From: Fidelibacterota bacterium
GTDB taxonomy: Bacteria > Pseudomonadota > Alphaproteobacteria > Rhodospirillales > Rhodospirillaceae
Assembly: GCA_947473445.1 (NCBI GenBank)
Contig: CANJEU010000037.1
Coordinates: 1 to 10,870, forward strand
DNA length: 10,870 nucleotides
Direction of reading: 5' to 3'
The notes beneath the pieces were generated by a model that worked only from the letters and a program-made list of their open reading frames with translations, ran no database searches and was not told the origin of the DNA. Positions 1 to 6,431 of the stretch are shown one piece after another. A program made the translations under genes and the position numbers. Each line of letters opens with the position of its first letter. Position 1 is the first letter of the stretch.

Positions 1-375
1 AAGACGTTGATCGACGCCTTCGTACCGCCCGCAGATCAACGTTACCCCGGGACTCGCCGCCAACTTACGCACGAAAGGCTGATCCATCAGCCGCCCGCGC
101 GGGGTGAGATATATCAGCGGTGTGTTCTCGACGTGGGACGCTCCAATGGCAGCATCGAGCACGTCGGGTCGCAGCACCATCCCGGCCCCGCCCCCGAAGG
201 GACTATCGTCGACGGTGCGGTGTTTATCGCGCGCGAAACCGCGAATGTCCACCGATTCCAACGACCACAAACCGTCCTCTAAAGCCTTGCCCGCTAACGA
301 TAACCCCAGCGAGCCTGGAAACATTTCCGGAAACAGCGTGAGCACCACGGCGCGAAAGGCAGGGCTTTTCTCCAT
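1..375 (-). CDS. trmD: tRNA (guanine37-N1)-methyltransferase TrmD, N-terminal part (3' end beyond window)
   Basis: TrmD is the SPOUT-class enzyme that uses S-adenosylmethionine to make m1G37 in tRNAs carrying G36-G37, preventing +1 frameshifting. Translating the complement from the ATG at 375-373 gives 125 residues that stay open to the window edge. Visible hallmarks are LTLFPEMFPG (12-21), the loop VDDSPFGGGAGMV (55-67) with D57 and the glycine cluster, YLTPRGRLMDQ (89-99), and CGRYEGVDQR (115-124) at the start of the trefoil knot that binds AdoMet. About half of a usual ~230-250 residue protein is present. Its ATG lies 2 nt after the rimM stop and has no convincing Shine-Dalgarno sequence, so translation is probably coupled to rimM. 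The rimM-trmD order is the classic one. The identification is secure; only the missing C-terminus is unseen. Confidence 0.95.
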   Translation of the reverse strand, partial: MEKSPAFRAVVLTLFPEMFPGSLGLSLAGKALEDGLWSLESVDIRGFARDKHRTVDDSPFGGGAGMVLRPDVLDAAIGASHVENTPLIYLTPRGRLMDQPFVRKLAASPGVTLICGRYEGVDQRL

Positions 376-377
376 GC

Positions 378-980
378 TCAACCGTCCGGTCCGTTTGTTT
401 TCCCAGCTCCGTTTTCTGACGTCTCGCCGTCTGTCGTCTCGTCTTCAGGCACCTCATCCGGGCCGCCGCCGAGCAGGCCGGGGATGGGATGCACCACCAC
501 CTGGCCGCTTTTGACATCGAGCCGGTCTATCACCTCGGGCGTCAGCGGGATCAAGACAGAGCCACGGCCTTCGCCCACTTCCATCATATCGCCGCCACCG
601 AAGTTATGCAGGCCGGTGACTTTACCTAGCACTTCTCCGCTCGTCAGGCTCACCACGGCGCCGATCAGATCGGTGTGGTAGAACTCGCCTTCCGACGGCG
701 CCGGAAGCGCCGCGCGGCTCACAAACAGCTCGGTCCCCTTCAGCGCGTCGGCCTGGGTGCGGTCCGCAATGCCCCCGAGCTTTGCGATCACCACGCCACT
801 TGAGGCCGGGGGAACCGCCCCGACGACGGTGACCGCGAACGATCGCCCATCGCCGGTGCTGACTGGCCCGTAGGCCCCAACGCCGTTCGGATCCTCCGTG
901 AAGCACTTGATCCGCACTTCACCGCGCAGGCCTTTCGCGCCGACAATGACGCCAAGGCACACGCGTGAGGACGGATCCAA
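378..980 (-). CDS. rimM: Ribosome maturation factor RimM, with a long acidic C-terminal tail
   Basis: RimM binds ribosomal protein S19 in the head of the 30S subunit and helps 16S rRNA processing and late assembly. The 200-residue product shows the N-terminal RimM beta-barrel beginning LGVIVGAKGLRGEVRIK (9-25), then the PRC-barrel from about residue 96, with FYHTDLIG (100-107), the LHNFGGGDMMEV stretch (124-135) and VLIPLTPEVI (142-151). The family core ends near HPIPGLL (164-170); a further 30 residues are rich in D, E, G and T (nine acidic, one lysine) and look disordered. The start is uncertain: the longest frame begins with TTG at 980-978, no ATG precedes the conserved core, and GTG at codon 7 (962-960) is an alternative; neither has a good ribosome-binding site. 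It lies 18 bp after rpsP and 2 bp before trmD in the conserved order. Confidence 0.94.
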   Translation of the reverse strand: MDPSSRVCLGVIVGAKGLRGEVRIKCFTEDPNGVGAYGPVSTGDGRSFAVTVVGAVPPASSGVVIAKLGGIADRTQADALKGTELFVSRAALPAPSEGEFYHTDLIGAVVSLTSGEVLGKVTGLHNFGGGDMMEVGEGRGSVLIPLTPEVIDRLDVKSGQVVVHPIPGLLGGGPDEVPEDETTDGETSENGAGKTNGPDG

Positions 981-998
981 GGAAGGAGCGTCCCGCGC

Positions 999-1379
999 TT
1001 AGGCCTGAGCTTCGCCGCTGGCCGCAGCTTCCGCCGCCGCCTTCGCCGCTTCTTCGGCCATCTTCAGACGCTCTTGCGCCTTCGCACGCGGCTTATTCTG
1101 CTTGGTCTGTTCGTTCACGGTCGGAGCTTCCGCAAGACCGATCTTCGAGAACAGGCGCTGCACGCGGTCGGTAGGCAATGCGCCGACGCTGACCCAATGT
1201 TTAATCCGATCTTCCTTCACGACGAGACGATCCTTGCTCTCCTGCGCGGCGCGCGGATTGTAGGTGCCGACCTTCTCGATGAAGCGGCCGTCGCGCGGGC
1301 TGCGTGAGTCAGCCACGACGATGCGGTAGTAAGCCTGCTTCTTTGCGCCAGCGCGCGTCAGTCTGATCTTAAGCGACAT
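999..1379 (-). CDS. rpsP: 30S ribosomal protein S16 (bS16), extended alphaproteobacterial form
   Basis: bS16 is a primary 16S rRNA-binding protein of the 30S body and platform, needed for subunit assembly. The 126-residue product begins MSLKIRLTRAGAKKQAYYRI and contains VADSRSPRDGRFIEKVGTYNP (23-43), diagnostic of S16, followed by the basic RIKHWVSVGALPTDRVQRL segment. The globular core ends near residue 85. The remainder, from about EQTKQNKPRAKAQERLK, is a lysine/alanine/glutamate-rich extension that makes the protein about 40 residues longer than the E. coli form; such tails are common in Alphaproteobacteria. The ATG at 1379-1377 is fixed by a strong upstream ribosome-binding site. It follows ffh by 35 bp and precedes rimM by 18 bp, matching the ffh-rpsP-rimM-trmD operon. 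Confidence 0.97.
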   Translation of the reverse strand: MSLKIRLTRAGAKKQAYYRIVVADSRSPRDGRFIEKVGTYNPRAAQESKDRLVVKEDRIKHWVSVGALPTDRVQRLFSKIGLAEAPTVNEQTKQNKPRAKAQERLKMAEEAAKAAAEAAASGEAQA

Positions 1380-1386
1380 TCACGAG

Positions 1387-1393
1387 TCTCCTT
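1387..1393 (-). promoter_or_regulatory. Ribosome-binding site of rpsP
   Basis: The minus strand reads AAGGAGA, seven nucleotides before the rpsP ATG (1379-1377). It is the clearest Shine-Dalgarno sequence in this operon and fits the need for high S16 output compared with rimM and trmD, which have no visible one. Confidence 0.8.
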
Positions 1394-1414
1394 CTGTATC
1401 CGTGTTCGTGTTGA

Positions 1415-2854
1415 TTATCGTTTGCCAAAGGGGAAACCGCCGGGGCGCGGAAGGCCACCGCCGGGTAATTTGCCAAGTCCACCGCCCGCGCCGCCCATAC
1501 CGGGCAGTCCGCCGCCGCCCATCATCGCGCCGAGGGCGCCAAGGCCGCCCATCTTCTTCATGCGCTTCATGACGGTTTCCATCTGCTGATGCTGCTTCAG
1601 GAGCTTATTCACGTCCGGCACGGTGGTGCCCGATCCCGCAGCAATGCGCACTTTGCGCGACGCCTTGATGAGATCGGGATTACGGCGCTCTTTGGGCGTC
1701 ATCGATTGGATGATCGCCTCGAGGCGCTTGAATTGTTTGGGATCAAGATCGGCGCTTTTGATCTGCTTCATCGCCTGACCGAGGCCGGGGATAAGACCGA
1801 GCAGCCCCTTCATGTCGCCCATGCGCTGGATCTGCTGCAATTGAGTGAGCATGTCGTTGAGGTCGAACTTGCCTTCCTGCATCCGCGCGGCAAGTTTCTC
1901 GGCCTTCTCTTGGTCGATCGTCGTGATCGCTTTTTCGACTAAACTGACGACGTCGCCCATGCCGAGAATGCGGCCGGCGATTCGTTCCGGATTGAAGGTG
2001 TCGAGGGCGTCGACCTTTTCGCCGAGCCCAATGAGTTTGATGGGACGGCCGGTGACCGCGCGCATGGACAAAGCGGCGCCGCCGCGCGCGTCACCGTCAA
2101 CGCGCGTCAGCACGATGCCGGTCACGCCGACCTTCTCGTTGAACGACTGCGCGGTGATGACCGCATCCTGGCCGATCATCGCGTCGGTGACGAGCAGGGT
2201 TTCATGCGGCTGCACGATATCGCGCACGGCCGCGACTTCGGTCATCATCACTTCATCGATGGTGAGGCGGCCGGCGGTATCGAAAATCACGACGTCAAAA
2301 CCGCCGTTGCGCGCTTCAGTCAGGCCGCGGCGTGCGATCTCCGCCGGCTGCTGGCCGGCGACGATCGGCAACGTGATGACGTTCACCTGCTTGCCGAGAA
2401 TGGCAAGCTGGTCCTGCGCGGCGGGACGATAGACGTCCAAGCTCACCATCAGGACGCGCTTCTTCATCAGCGTCTGCAGGCGATTTGCGATCTTGGCGGT
2501 GGTGGTCGTCTTACCCGAACCTTGCAGACCGACCATGAGCACGGCGACCGGCGCTGGAGCGGCGAGACTGATATCGCCCGGCGCATCTTTGCCGCCGAGC
2601 ATCTCGACGAGTTCGTCGTGAACGATCTTCACGACCATCTGGCCAGGGGTGACCGACTTCACGACCGCCTCGCCGACGGCCTTCTCGCTGACCTTGGCGA
2701 TGAAATCCTTCACGACCGACAGCGCGACGTCAGCCTCAAGCAGCGCAATGCGCACTTCGCGCATCGCCGCGGCGACGTCGGACTCCGAAAGCGCACCGCG
2801 GCCGGTGAGCTTGGCGAAGACTGAACTCAGTTTGTCGGTTAGCGAATCGAACAT
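1415..2854 (-). CDS. ffh: Signal recognition particle protein Ffh (SRP54 GTPase)
   Basis: Ffh joins 4.5S RNA to form SRP, binds hydrophobic signal sequences emerging from the ribosome, and docks with FtsY at the membrane in a GTP-dependent complex. The 479 residues begin MFDSLTDKLSSVF, the usual Ffh N-helix. The NG domain carries the P-loop GLQGSGKTT (109-117), DVYRPAA (140-146), DTAGR (192-196) and TRVDGDARGG (250-259, the guanine-specificity motif, R replacing the usual K). The methionine-rich M domain follows from about 310, with IPGLGQAMK, TPKERRNPDLI, RIAAGSGTTVPDVN and a KRMKKMGG segment. The last ~35 residues are Gly/Pro/Met-rich and end in FGKR. An in-frame TTG eight codons upstream (2878) is possible, but the ATG at 2854 matches the family start; only a weak AAAGG lies 13 nt before it. 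First gene of the ffh-rpsP-rimM-trmD run. The FtsY partner is encoded in the same window. Confidence 0.97.
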   Translation of the reverse strand: MFDSLTDKLSSVFAKLTGRGALSESDVAAAMREVRIALLEADVALSVVKDFIAKVSEKAVGEAVVKSVTPGQMVVKIVHDELVEMLGGKDAPGDISLAAPAPVAVLMVGLQGSGKTTTTAKIANRLQTLMKKRVLMVSLDVYRPAAQDQLAILGKQVNVITLPIVAGQQPAEIARRGLTEARNGGFDVVIFDTAGRLTIDEVMMTEVAAVRDIVQPHETLLVTDAMIGQDAVITAQSFNEKVGVTGIVLTRVDGDARGGAALSMRAVTGRPIKLIGLGEKVDALDTFNPERIAGRILGMGDVVSLVEKAITTIDQEKAEKLAARMQEGKFDLNDMLTQLQQIQRMGDMKGLLGLIPGLGQAMKQIKSADLDPKQFKRLEAIIQSMTPKERRNPDLIKASRKVRIAAGSGTTVPDVNKLLKQHQQMETVMKRMKKMGGLGALGAMMGGGGLPGMGGAGGGLGKLPGGGLPRPGGFPFGKR

Positions 2855-2883
2855 CAGCCGCTGCGGACCTTTAACCAAAACAC

Positions 2884-2903
2884 TTACGCGCCCGTGCGCG
2901 TAA
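2884..2903 (-). repeat. GC-rich inverted repeat (hairpin) in the ffh leader
   Basis: Arms TTACGCGC (2884-2891) and GCGCGTAA (2896-2903) are perfectly complementary, with a 4-nt loop. In an ffh transcript (minus strand) the stem would form about 29 nt before the ATG and be followed by GUGUUUUGG, a short interrupted U-run. It could be a weak intrinsic terminator for transcripts coming from nhaA, an attenuator-like leader element, or a protein-binding dyad in DNA. The repeat is seen; any function is inferred. Confidence 0.5.
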
Positions 2904-2964
2904 TCGCGGACGAGCGGCCCCTGAGGGGAAGCAAAACCCGAATTGTAAGGGTCTAGCGGGCGGT

Positions 2965-2993
2965 GATGTACGTGGTACCGGGCTGGAAGTCAA
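2965..2993 (-). promoter_or_regulatory. Candidate sigma-70-type promoter for the ffh operon
   Basis: On the minus strand a -35-like TTGACT (2993-2988) and a -10-like TACATC (2970-2965) are separated by exactly 17 bp, in the 162-bp gap between the nhaA stop and the ffh start. This would start transcription near 2958, giving a ~100-nt leader that holds the inverted repeat at 2884-2903. The -35 is good and the -10 only fair, which is typical for alphaproteobacterial promoters but leaves real doubt. A TACAAT at 2947-2942 is a second -10-like hexamer without a partner -35. Confidence 0.35.
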
Positions 2994-3001
2994 CAAACCC
3001 A

Positions 3002-3020
3002 GTAATATTTACTATATTAC
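3002..3020. repeat. AT-rich inverted repeat spanning the nhaA stop codon
   Basis: GTAATAT (3002-3008) and ATATTAC (3014-3020) are perfect inverted copies around a 5-nt centre, in an AT-rich island within GC-rich surroundings. The nhaA stop codon (3019-3017) lies inside the right arm. A stem of only A-T/G-T-flanked pairs is weak as a terminator and no U-run follows, so a DNA-level protein site or chance are equally possible. Confidence 0.35.
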
Positions 3021-4192
3021 AATGAGTTAGATCGCCGAGCGCCGCCCGCCGATCGCAGCAGCGTAAAGCCGACGAGGGCCGAAAGCACCGACCCGCCAAG
3101 GACGCCGATCTTCACTTCGTCGAGGAGCAGCGGATCGGTGAAGGCAAGGCCACCTATAAAGAGACTCATGGTGAATCCGATCCCGCATAGAAGGGCGATC
3201 CCGTAGATTTGGGTCCATGTAGCGCCCCCCGGCCGCTCGGCGACCTTAAGCTTTACACAAAGCCATACAGAACTGAGGATTCCGACCTGTTTTCCAAGGA
3301 AGAGGCCCAGGGCAATGCCGAGAGGAAGCGGTGCAACGACGTGCTCCAGGGCGATTCCGGCAAAAGAAACACCCGCGTTGGCGAATCCGAAGATGGGGAT
3401 AATGGCGTAAGCCACCCAAGGCTGAAGCGCATGTTCGAGCCGATGAAGTGGCGAGGACTCGGCGCCGAGCTGATGAGCGGCGCTCTTTATCGGAATGAGG
3501 GTGGCCGCGAGCACCCCGGCGATGGTCGCATGGACACCGGAGACCAAAACGATGCCCCACAAAATCACCGCGAGAATGAGATAGGGAGCCAGGCGCACCA
3601 CGCCCATGCGATTTAGGCCATACATCGCGCCCATCACAATGATGGCACCGAGGAGCGCGAGGCCCCGGATCTCGTCGGTATAGGCGAGCGCAATGATTGC
3701 GACAGCGCCCATGTCATCGACAATCGCAACCGTGGTGAGAAAAAGCTTCAGTGAAATGGGCACGCGCCGGCCCAACAGCGCAACCACGCCTATCGCGAAG
3801 GCAATATCGGTCGCGGTCGGGATCGCCCACCCGCGTGTAAGGCCTTCGGTACCACGCGTGATAAAAAGGTAGACGATCGCCGGTACGATCATCCCTCCCG
3901 CCGCCGCGACCATCGGCAGCACACGATCCGACCAACGCGAGAGATGGCCGACAACAAATTCCCGCTTGATCTCGAGGCCCACCAAGAAAAAGAAGATCGC
4001 CATCAGGCCGTCGTTGATCCAGTGCAGGACAGACAGCGGGCCGAGATGAAATTGGAGGGCATTGAAATATTCGATGCCGAACGGCGAGTTCGCGATCAAC
4101 ATGGCGGCAGCGGCGGCCCCCATGAGCAGAATCCCGCCGCTGGCTTCGCTTTTTAGAAAGCGGCGCAGGATTGTGGATTGGTCGACCGACAT
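3017..4192 (-). CDS. nhaA: Na+/H+ antiporter NhaA
   Basis: NhaA is an inner-membrane electrogenic antiporter that expels one Na+ (or Li+) for two H+, protecting against salt and alkaline stress. The 391 residues match the family length (E. coli 388) and are strongly hydrophobic, with about twelve predicted membrane segments. Key residues are present: D129 in PTATDIAFAIG and the pair D159-D160 in VAIVDDMGAVAI (the ion-binding aspartates D133, D163 and D164 of E. coli), H221 in SGVHATIAGV, and K301 in LGKQVGI (the K300 equivalent). NDGLMAIFFFLVGLEIKRE (60-78) is also typical. The frame can begin at TTG 4210, but the ATG at 4192 has a proper ribosome-binding site and the right length. It is divergent from dapF and upstream of ffh on the same strand, with no functional link to either apparent. 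Confidence 0.96.
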   Translation of the reverse strand: MSVDQSTILRRFLKSEASGGILLMGAAAAAMLIANSPFGIEYFNALQFHLGPLSVLHWINDGLMAIFFFLVGLEIKREFVVGHLSRWSDRVLPMVAAAGGMIVPAIVYLFITRGTEGLTRGWAIPTATDIAFAIGVVALLGRRVPISLKLFLTTVAIVDDMGAVAIIALAYTDEIRGLALLGAIIVMGAMYGLNRMGVVRLAPYLILAVILWGIVLVSGVHATIAGVLAATLIPIKSAAHQLGAESSPLHRLEHALQPWVAYAIIPIFGFANAGVSFAGIALEHVVAPLPLGIALGLFLGKQVGILSSVWLCVKLKVAERPGGATWTQIYGIALLCGIGFTMSLFIGGLAFTDPLLLDEVKIGVLGGSVLSALVGFTLLRSAGGARRSNSL

Positions 4193-4201
4193 TTGGGCGC
4201 A

Positions 4202-4208
4202 CTTCTCC
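4202..4208 (-). promoter_or_regulatory. Ribosome-binding site deciding the nhaA start
   Basis: The minus strand reads GGAGAAG, ending 9 nt before the ATG at 4192-4190. The alternative TTG at 4210-4208 overlaps this motif and would have none of its own, so the ATG is preferred. Confidence 0.65.
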
Positions 4209-4218
4209 AATTATTGAA

Positions 4219-4239
4219 ATCATAGCAATTACAATTGCT
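4219..4239 (-). promoter_or_regulatory. Operator-like dyad with adjacent -10 element upstream of nhaA
   Basis: The 107-bp nhaA-dapF divergent gap contains AGCAATT (4224-4230) and AATTGCT (4233-4239), perfect inverted 7-mers around 2 bp. On the minus strand a good -10 hexamer, TATGAT (4224-4219), abuts the dyad, so the dyad would lie between -10 and -35 of an nhaA promoter with a ~20-nt leader. No clear -35 is seen, which would fit either dependence on an activator or a chance hexamer. A smaller dyad, CAATTATTG (4208-4216), lies next to it. On the plus strand TTGAAA (4214-4219) could serve as a -35 for dapF but lacks a good -10. The rest of the gap (4250-4299) is GC-rich with nothing recognisable. 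Confidence 0.4.
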
Positions 4240-4299
4240 TACGACTTAGATCGCTGCCGCCGCCTGGACAGCAGAGACCCCCGCACCTATAACGCGCCC

Positions 4300-5169
4300 A
4301 TGACCATCGCCCAACCCCAATCGACACACGCGGGCCTTCCATTCCGCAAGATGCACGGACTCGGCAACGACTTCGTCGTGCTCGATGGCCGGGCCGCGCC
4401 GTTGCGGTTTAACACCGAGTCGGCCAGCGCCATCGCCAACCGGCGTACCGGCGTTGGCTGCGACCAGATTCTCATTCTCGAAAAGCCGCGCGATGGCGGC
4501 GACGCCTTCATGGCGATACGCAATTCCGACGGCGGGGTTGTGCAAAGCTGCGGGAACGGCAGCCGCGCGATCGCCAAGATGCTGTTTGAGGAAACCGGCA
4601 AGGATGAGGTGATCATCGAAACCCTGGCCGGACCGGTAATCGCCACGCGCGCCGCGAACGGACTCATCGCCGTCGATATGGGTCCCGCGCAGACGGACTG
4701 GCAGCGCATTCCGATCAACGCGCCAAAGGACACCTTGCATCTCGAGATCGGCGAAGGCCTGCTGCAAGACCCCGTTGGCGTCGGCATGGGCAATCCCCAT
4801 GCGGTGTTCTTTGTCAGCGACGTGAACGCCGTGGACCTGGCCGCCGTGGGGCCGAAGATCGAGCACCATGCGATGTTCCCCGAGCGCACGAACGTCGAGG
4901 CCGTTCAGGTGCTCAGCCGTGATCATTTGCGTATGCGCGTATGGGAGCGCGGGGTGGGCATCACCGATGCGTGTGGCACCGGGGCTTGTGCGACGGTCGT
5001 CGCCGCCGCGCGCCGCGGGATCGCCGATCGTACGGCCACCGTTACTCTCGATGGCGGCGATCTGTTCATCACCTGGCGCGAGGACGGCCATGTGATCATG
5101 ACCGGACCAGCCGAGGAAAGCTTCCGCGGCACTCTTGATGAACATCTTTCCCAAGGCCTAGCGCCGTGA
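4300..5169 (+). CDS. dapF: Diaminopimelate epimerase DapF
   Basis: DapF is a PLP-independent epimerase that interconverts LL- and meso-diaminopimelate, the last step before lysine and the source of the meso-DAP cross-link in peptidoglycan; it acts in the cytoplasm. The 289-residue product has the two-fold symmetric family fold: FRKMHGLGNDFVVLDGR (15-31), then NSDGGVVQSCGNGSRA (75-90) with catalytic C84, and later GMGNPHAVFF (162-171), ERTNVE (195-200) and ERGVGITDACGTGACA (216-231) with catalytic C225. Both active-site cysteines are therefore present. The ATG at 4300 gives a usual N-terminus. The frame is open back to 4171, but that would overlap nhaA and add a non-family leader. No good Shine-Dalgarno sequence precedes the ATG. 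First gene of a tight plus-strand run, overlapping mtaB by 4 bp. Confidence 0.96.
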   Translation: MTIAQPQSTHAGLPFRKMHGLGNDFVVLDGRAAPLRFNTESASAIANRRTGVGCDQILILEKPRDGGDAFMAIRNSDGGVVQSCGNGSRAIAKMLFEETGKDEVIIETLAGPVIATRAANGLIAVDMGPAQTDWQRIPINAPKDTLHLEIGEGLLQDPVGVGMGNPHAVFFVSDVNAVDLAAVGPKIEHHAMFPERTNVEAVQVLSRDHLRMRVWERGVGITDACGTGACATVVAAARRGIADRTATVTLDGGDLFITWREDGHVIMTGPAEESFRGTLDEHLSQGLAP

Positions 5170-6431
5170 CAGCACAGTCTTCGAACGATTGCGCGCCGCG
5201 CGTTGTCAGCATGGGCTGCCGCCTGAACACCTATGAAGGTGAGGTGATGCGCGCGCATGCCCGCGACGCCGGCATCGCCAACGCCATCATCGTGAATACG
5301 TGCGCAGTAACCAAAGAGGCCGAACGCCAAGGCATGCAGGCCTTGCGCAAACTGCGCCGGGAGAACCCAGGCGCCCACATCATCGCGACCGGCTGCGCCG
5401 TGCAGCTCAACCCCGCGCGTTATGCTGCGATGCCCGAGGTGGATCGCGTTCTGGGCAACGAACATAAGATGAAGGCCGAAAGCTTCCGCATCGAGCCGGG
5501 CGAGAAGGTACTGGTCAGCGATATCATGACCGTGCGCGAAACCGCCGAGCATCTTGTCGAAGGCTTCGACGGCCGCACACGCGCCTTTGTCCAGGTACAG
5601 CAAGGCTGCGACCACCGTTGCACCTTCTGCATTATTCCCTTCGCGCGCGGGAACAATCGCAGCGTACCCATGGGCCGCATCGTGCAGGAAGTGCGCGGGC
5701 TGGTGGCCGCCGGCTATAAGGAAGTCGTCATCACCGGCGTTGATATCACCGGGTATGGCGGGGATCTGCCGGGCACGCCGAGCCTTGGACAAATGTTGCG
5801 CCGCCTTCTGATGGCGGTGCCGGAACTGCCGCGCCTGCGGCTCTCCTCCCTCGATCCGGCGGAAGCCGACGAAGACCTGTTCGGCCTTATCGCCGATGAA
5901 CCGCGCCTGATGCCGCACTTCCACATCTCGGCACAGGCCGGGGACGACATGATCCTGAAACGCATGAAGCGCCGTCACAGCCGTGCCGATGTTATTGCGT
6001 TTTGTGACCGCGTCCGCGCCTTGCGTCCCGACGCCGTTTTCGGGGCCGATCTCATCGCCGGATTCCCGACCGAAGACGAGACGATGTTCCAGAACAGCCT
6101 CGCGCTGGTCGATGACGCCGGGCTCTCCATGCTTCATGTCTTCCCCTACTCGATCCGGCAAGGAACGCCGGCGGCGCGCATGCCGCAGGTTAACGGGGCC
6201 GTTATCAAGGAACGCGCCGGCCGGTTGCGTGCCAAGGGCGCCGAAGCGCTCGCACGATGCCTCGCCAGCCAGATCGGCAAGCACGTCAGCGTTCTGATGG
6301 AAAAGGATGGCCGCGGGCACAGCGAGCATTACTTGCCGATTGATCTTGGCGAGGCTGATGCGCTTGCGGGCAGCATCGTGGCGGCCCATATCGTCGGCAC
6401 CGCGGACTCACGTCTCACAGGCCGTCTCTGA
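5166..6431 (+). CDS. mtaB: tRNA t6A37 methylthiotransferase MtaB (radical SAM)
   Basis: MtaB converts t6A to ms2t6A at position 37 of ANN-decoding tRNAs using two [4Fe-4S] clusters and AdoMet. The 421 residues show the UPF0004 N-terminal domain with its three cluster cysteines C18 (MGCRLNTYE), C46 (NTCAVT) and C77 (TGCAVQ), then the radical-SAM CxxxCxxC motif CDHRCTFC (C148, C152, C155), and further typical segments ITGVDITGYG (194-203), RLRLSSLDP and GADLIAGFPTE. A TRAM-like C-terminal part follows. GCRLNTYE and the VDITGYG segment favour MtaB over the related MiaB and RimO. It starts at GTG 5166, sharing GTGA with the dapF stop (4-bp overlap), and its own TGA overlaps the ftsY ATG by 1 bp, so it is probably translated by coupling. 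Identification as a methylthiotransferase is secure; the exact substrate rests on family resemblance. Confidence 0.93.
   Translation: MTAQSSNDCAPRVVSMGCRLNTYEGEVMRAHARDAGIANAIIVNTCAVTKEAERQGMQALRKLRRENPGAHIIATGCAVQLNPARYAAMPEVDRVLGNEHKMKAESFRIEPGEKVLVSDIMTVRETAEHLVEGFDGRTRAFVQVQQGCDHRCTFCIIPFARGNNRSVPMGRIVQEVRGLVAAGYKEVVITGVDITGYGGDLPGTPSLGQMLRRLLMAVPELPRLRLSSLDPAEADEDLFGLIADEPRLMPHFHISAQAGDDMILKRMKRRHSRADVIAFCDRVRALRPDAVFGADLIAGFPTEDETMFQNSLALVDDAGLSMLHVFPYSIRQGTPAARMPQVNGAVIKERAGRLRAKGAEALARCLASQIGKHVSVLMEKDGRGHSEHYLPIDLGEADALAGSIVAAHIVGTADSRLTGRL

Noticed and set aside
2204..2824. 206-codon plus-strand open frame inside ffh
   Set aside because: His/Asp/Arg-rich shadow of the Ffh G domain with no recognisable motif.
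2855..2878. TTG start of ffh eight codons upstream
   Set aside because: The added residues are not part of the usual Ffh N-terminus, which begins exactly at the ATG at 2854, and the TTG has no ribosome-binding site. It cannot be fully excluded.
2918..2928. CCCCTGAGGGG hairpin upstream of ffh
   Set aside because: Only 4 bp of stem with a 3-nt loop and no U-run; expected by chance at this GC content.
4171..4299. N-terminal extension of dapF back to 4171
   Set aside because: It would run through the nhaA start and the promoter region and adds 43 residues with no family similarity.
4246..5154. 302-codon minus-strand open frame antisense to dapF
   Set aside because: Complete overlap with dapF, whose two catalytic cysteine motifs prove the plus strand is the coding one.
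4923..6389. 488-codon minus-strand open frame antisense to the dapF end and nearly all of mtaB
   Set aside because: It is the mirror of a well-identified gene in GC-rich DNA. Its translation is rich in His, Arg and Ala without any recognisable domain, and there is no ribosome-binding site.
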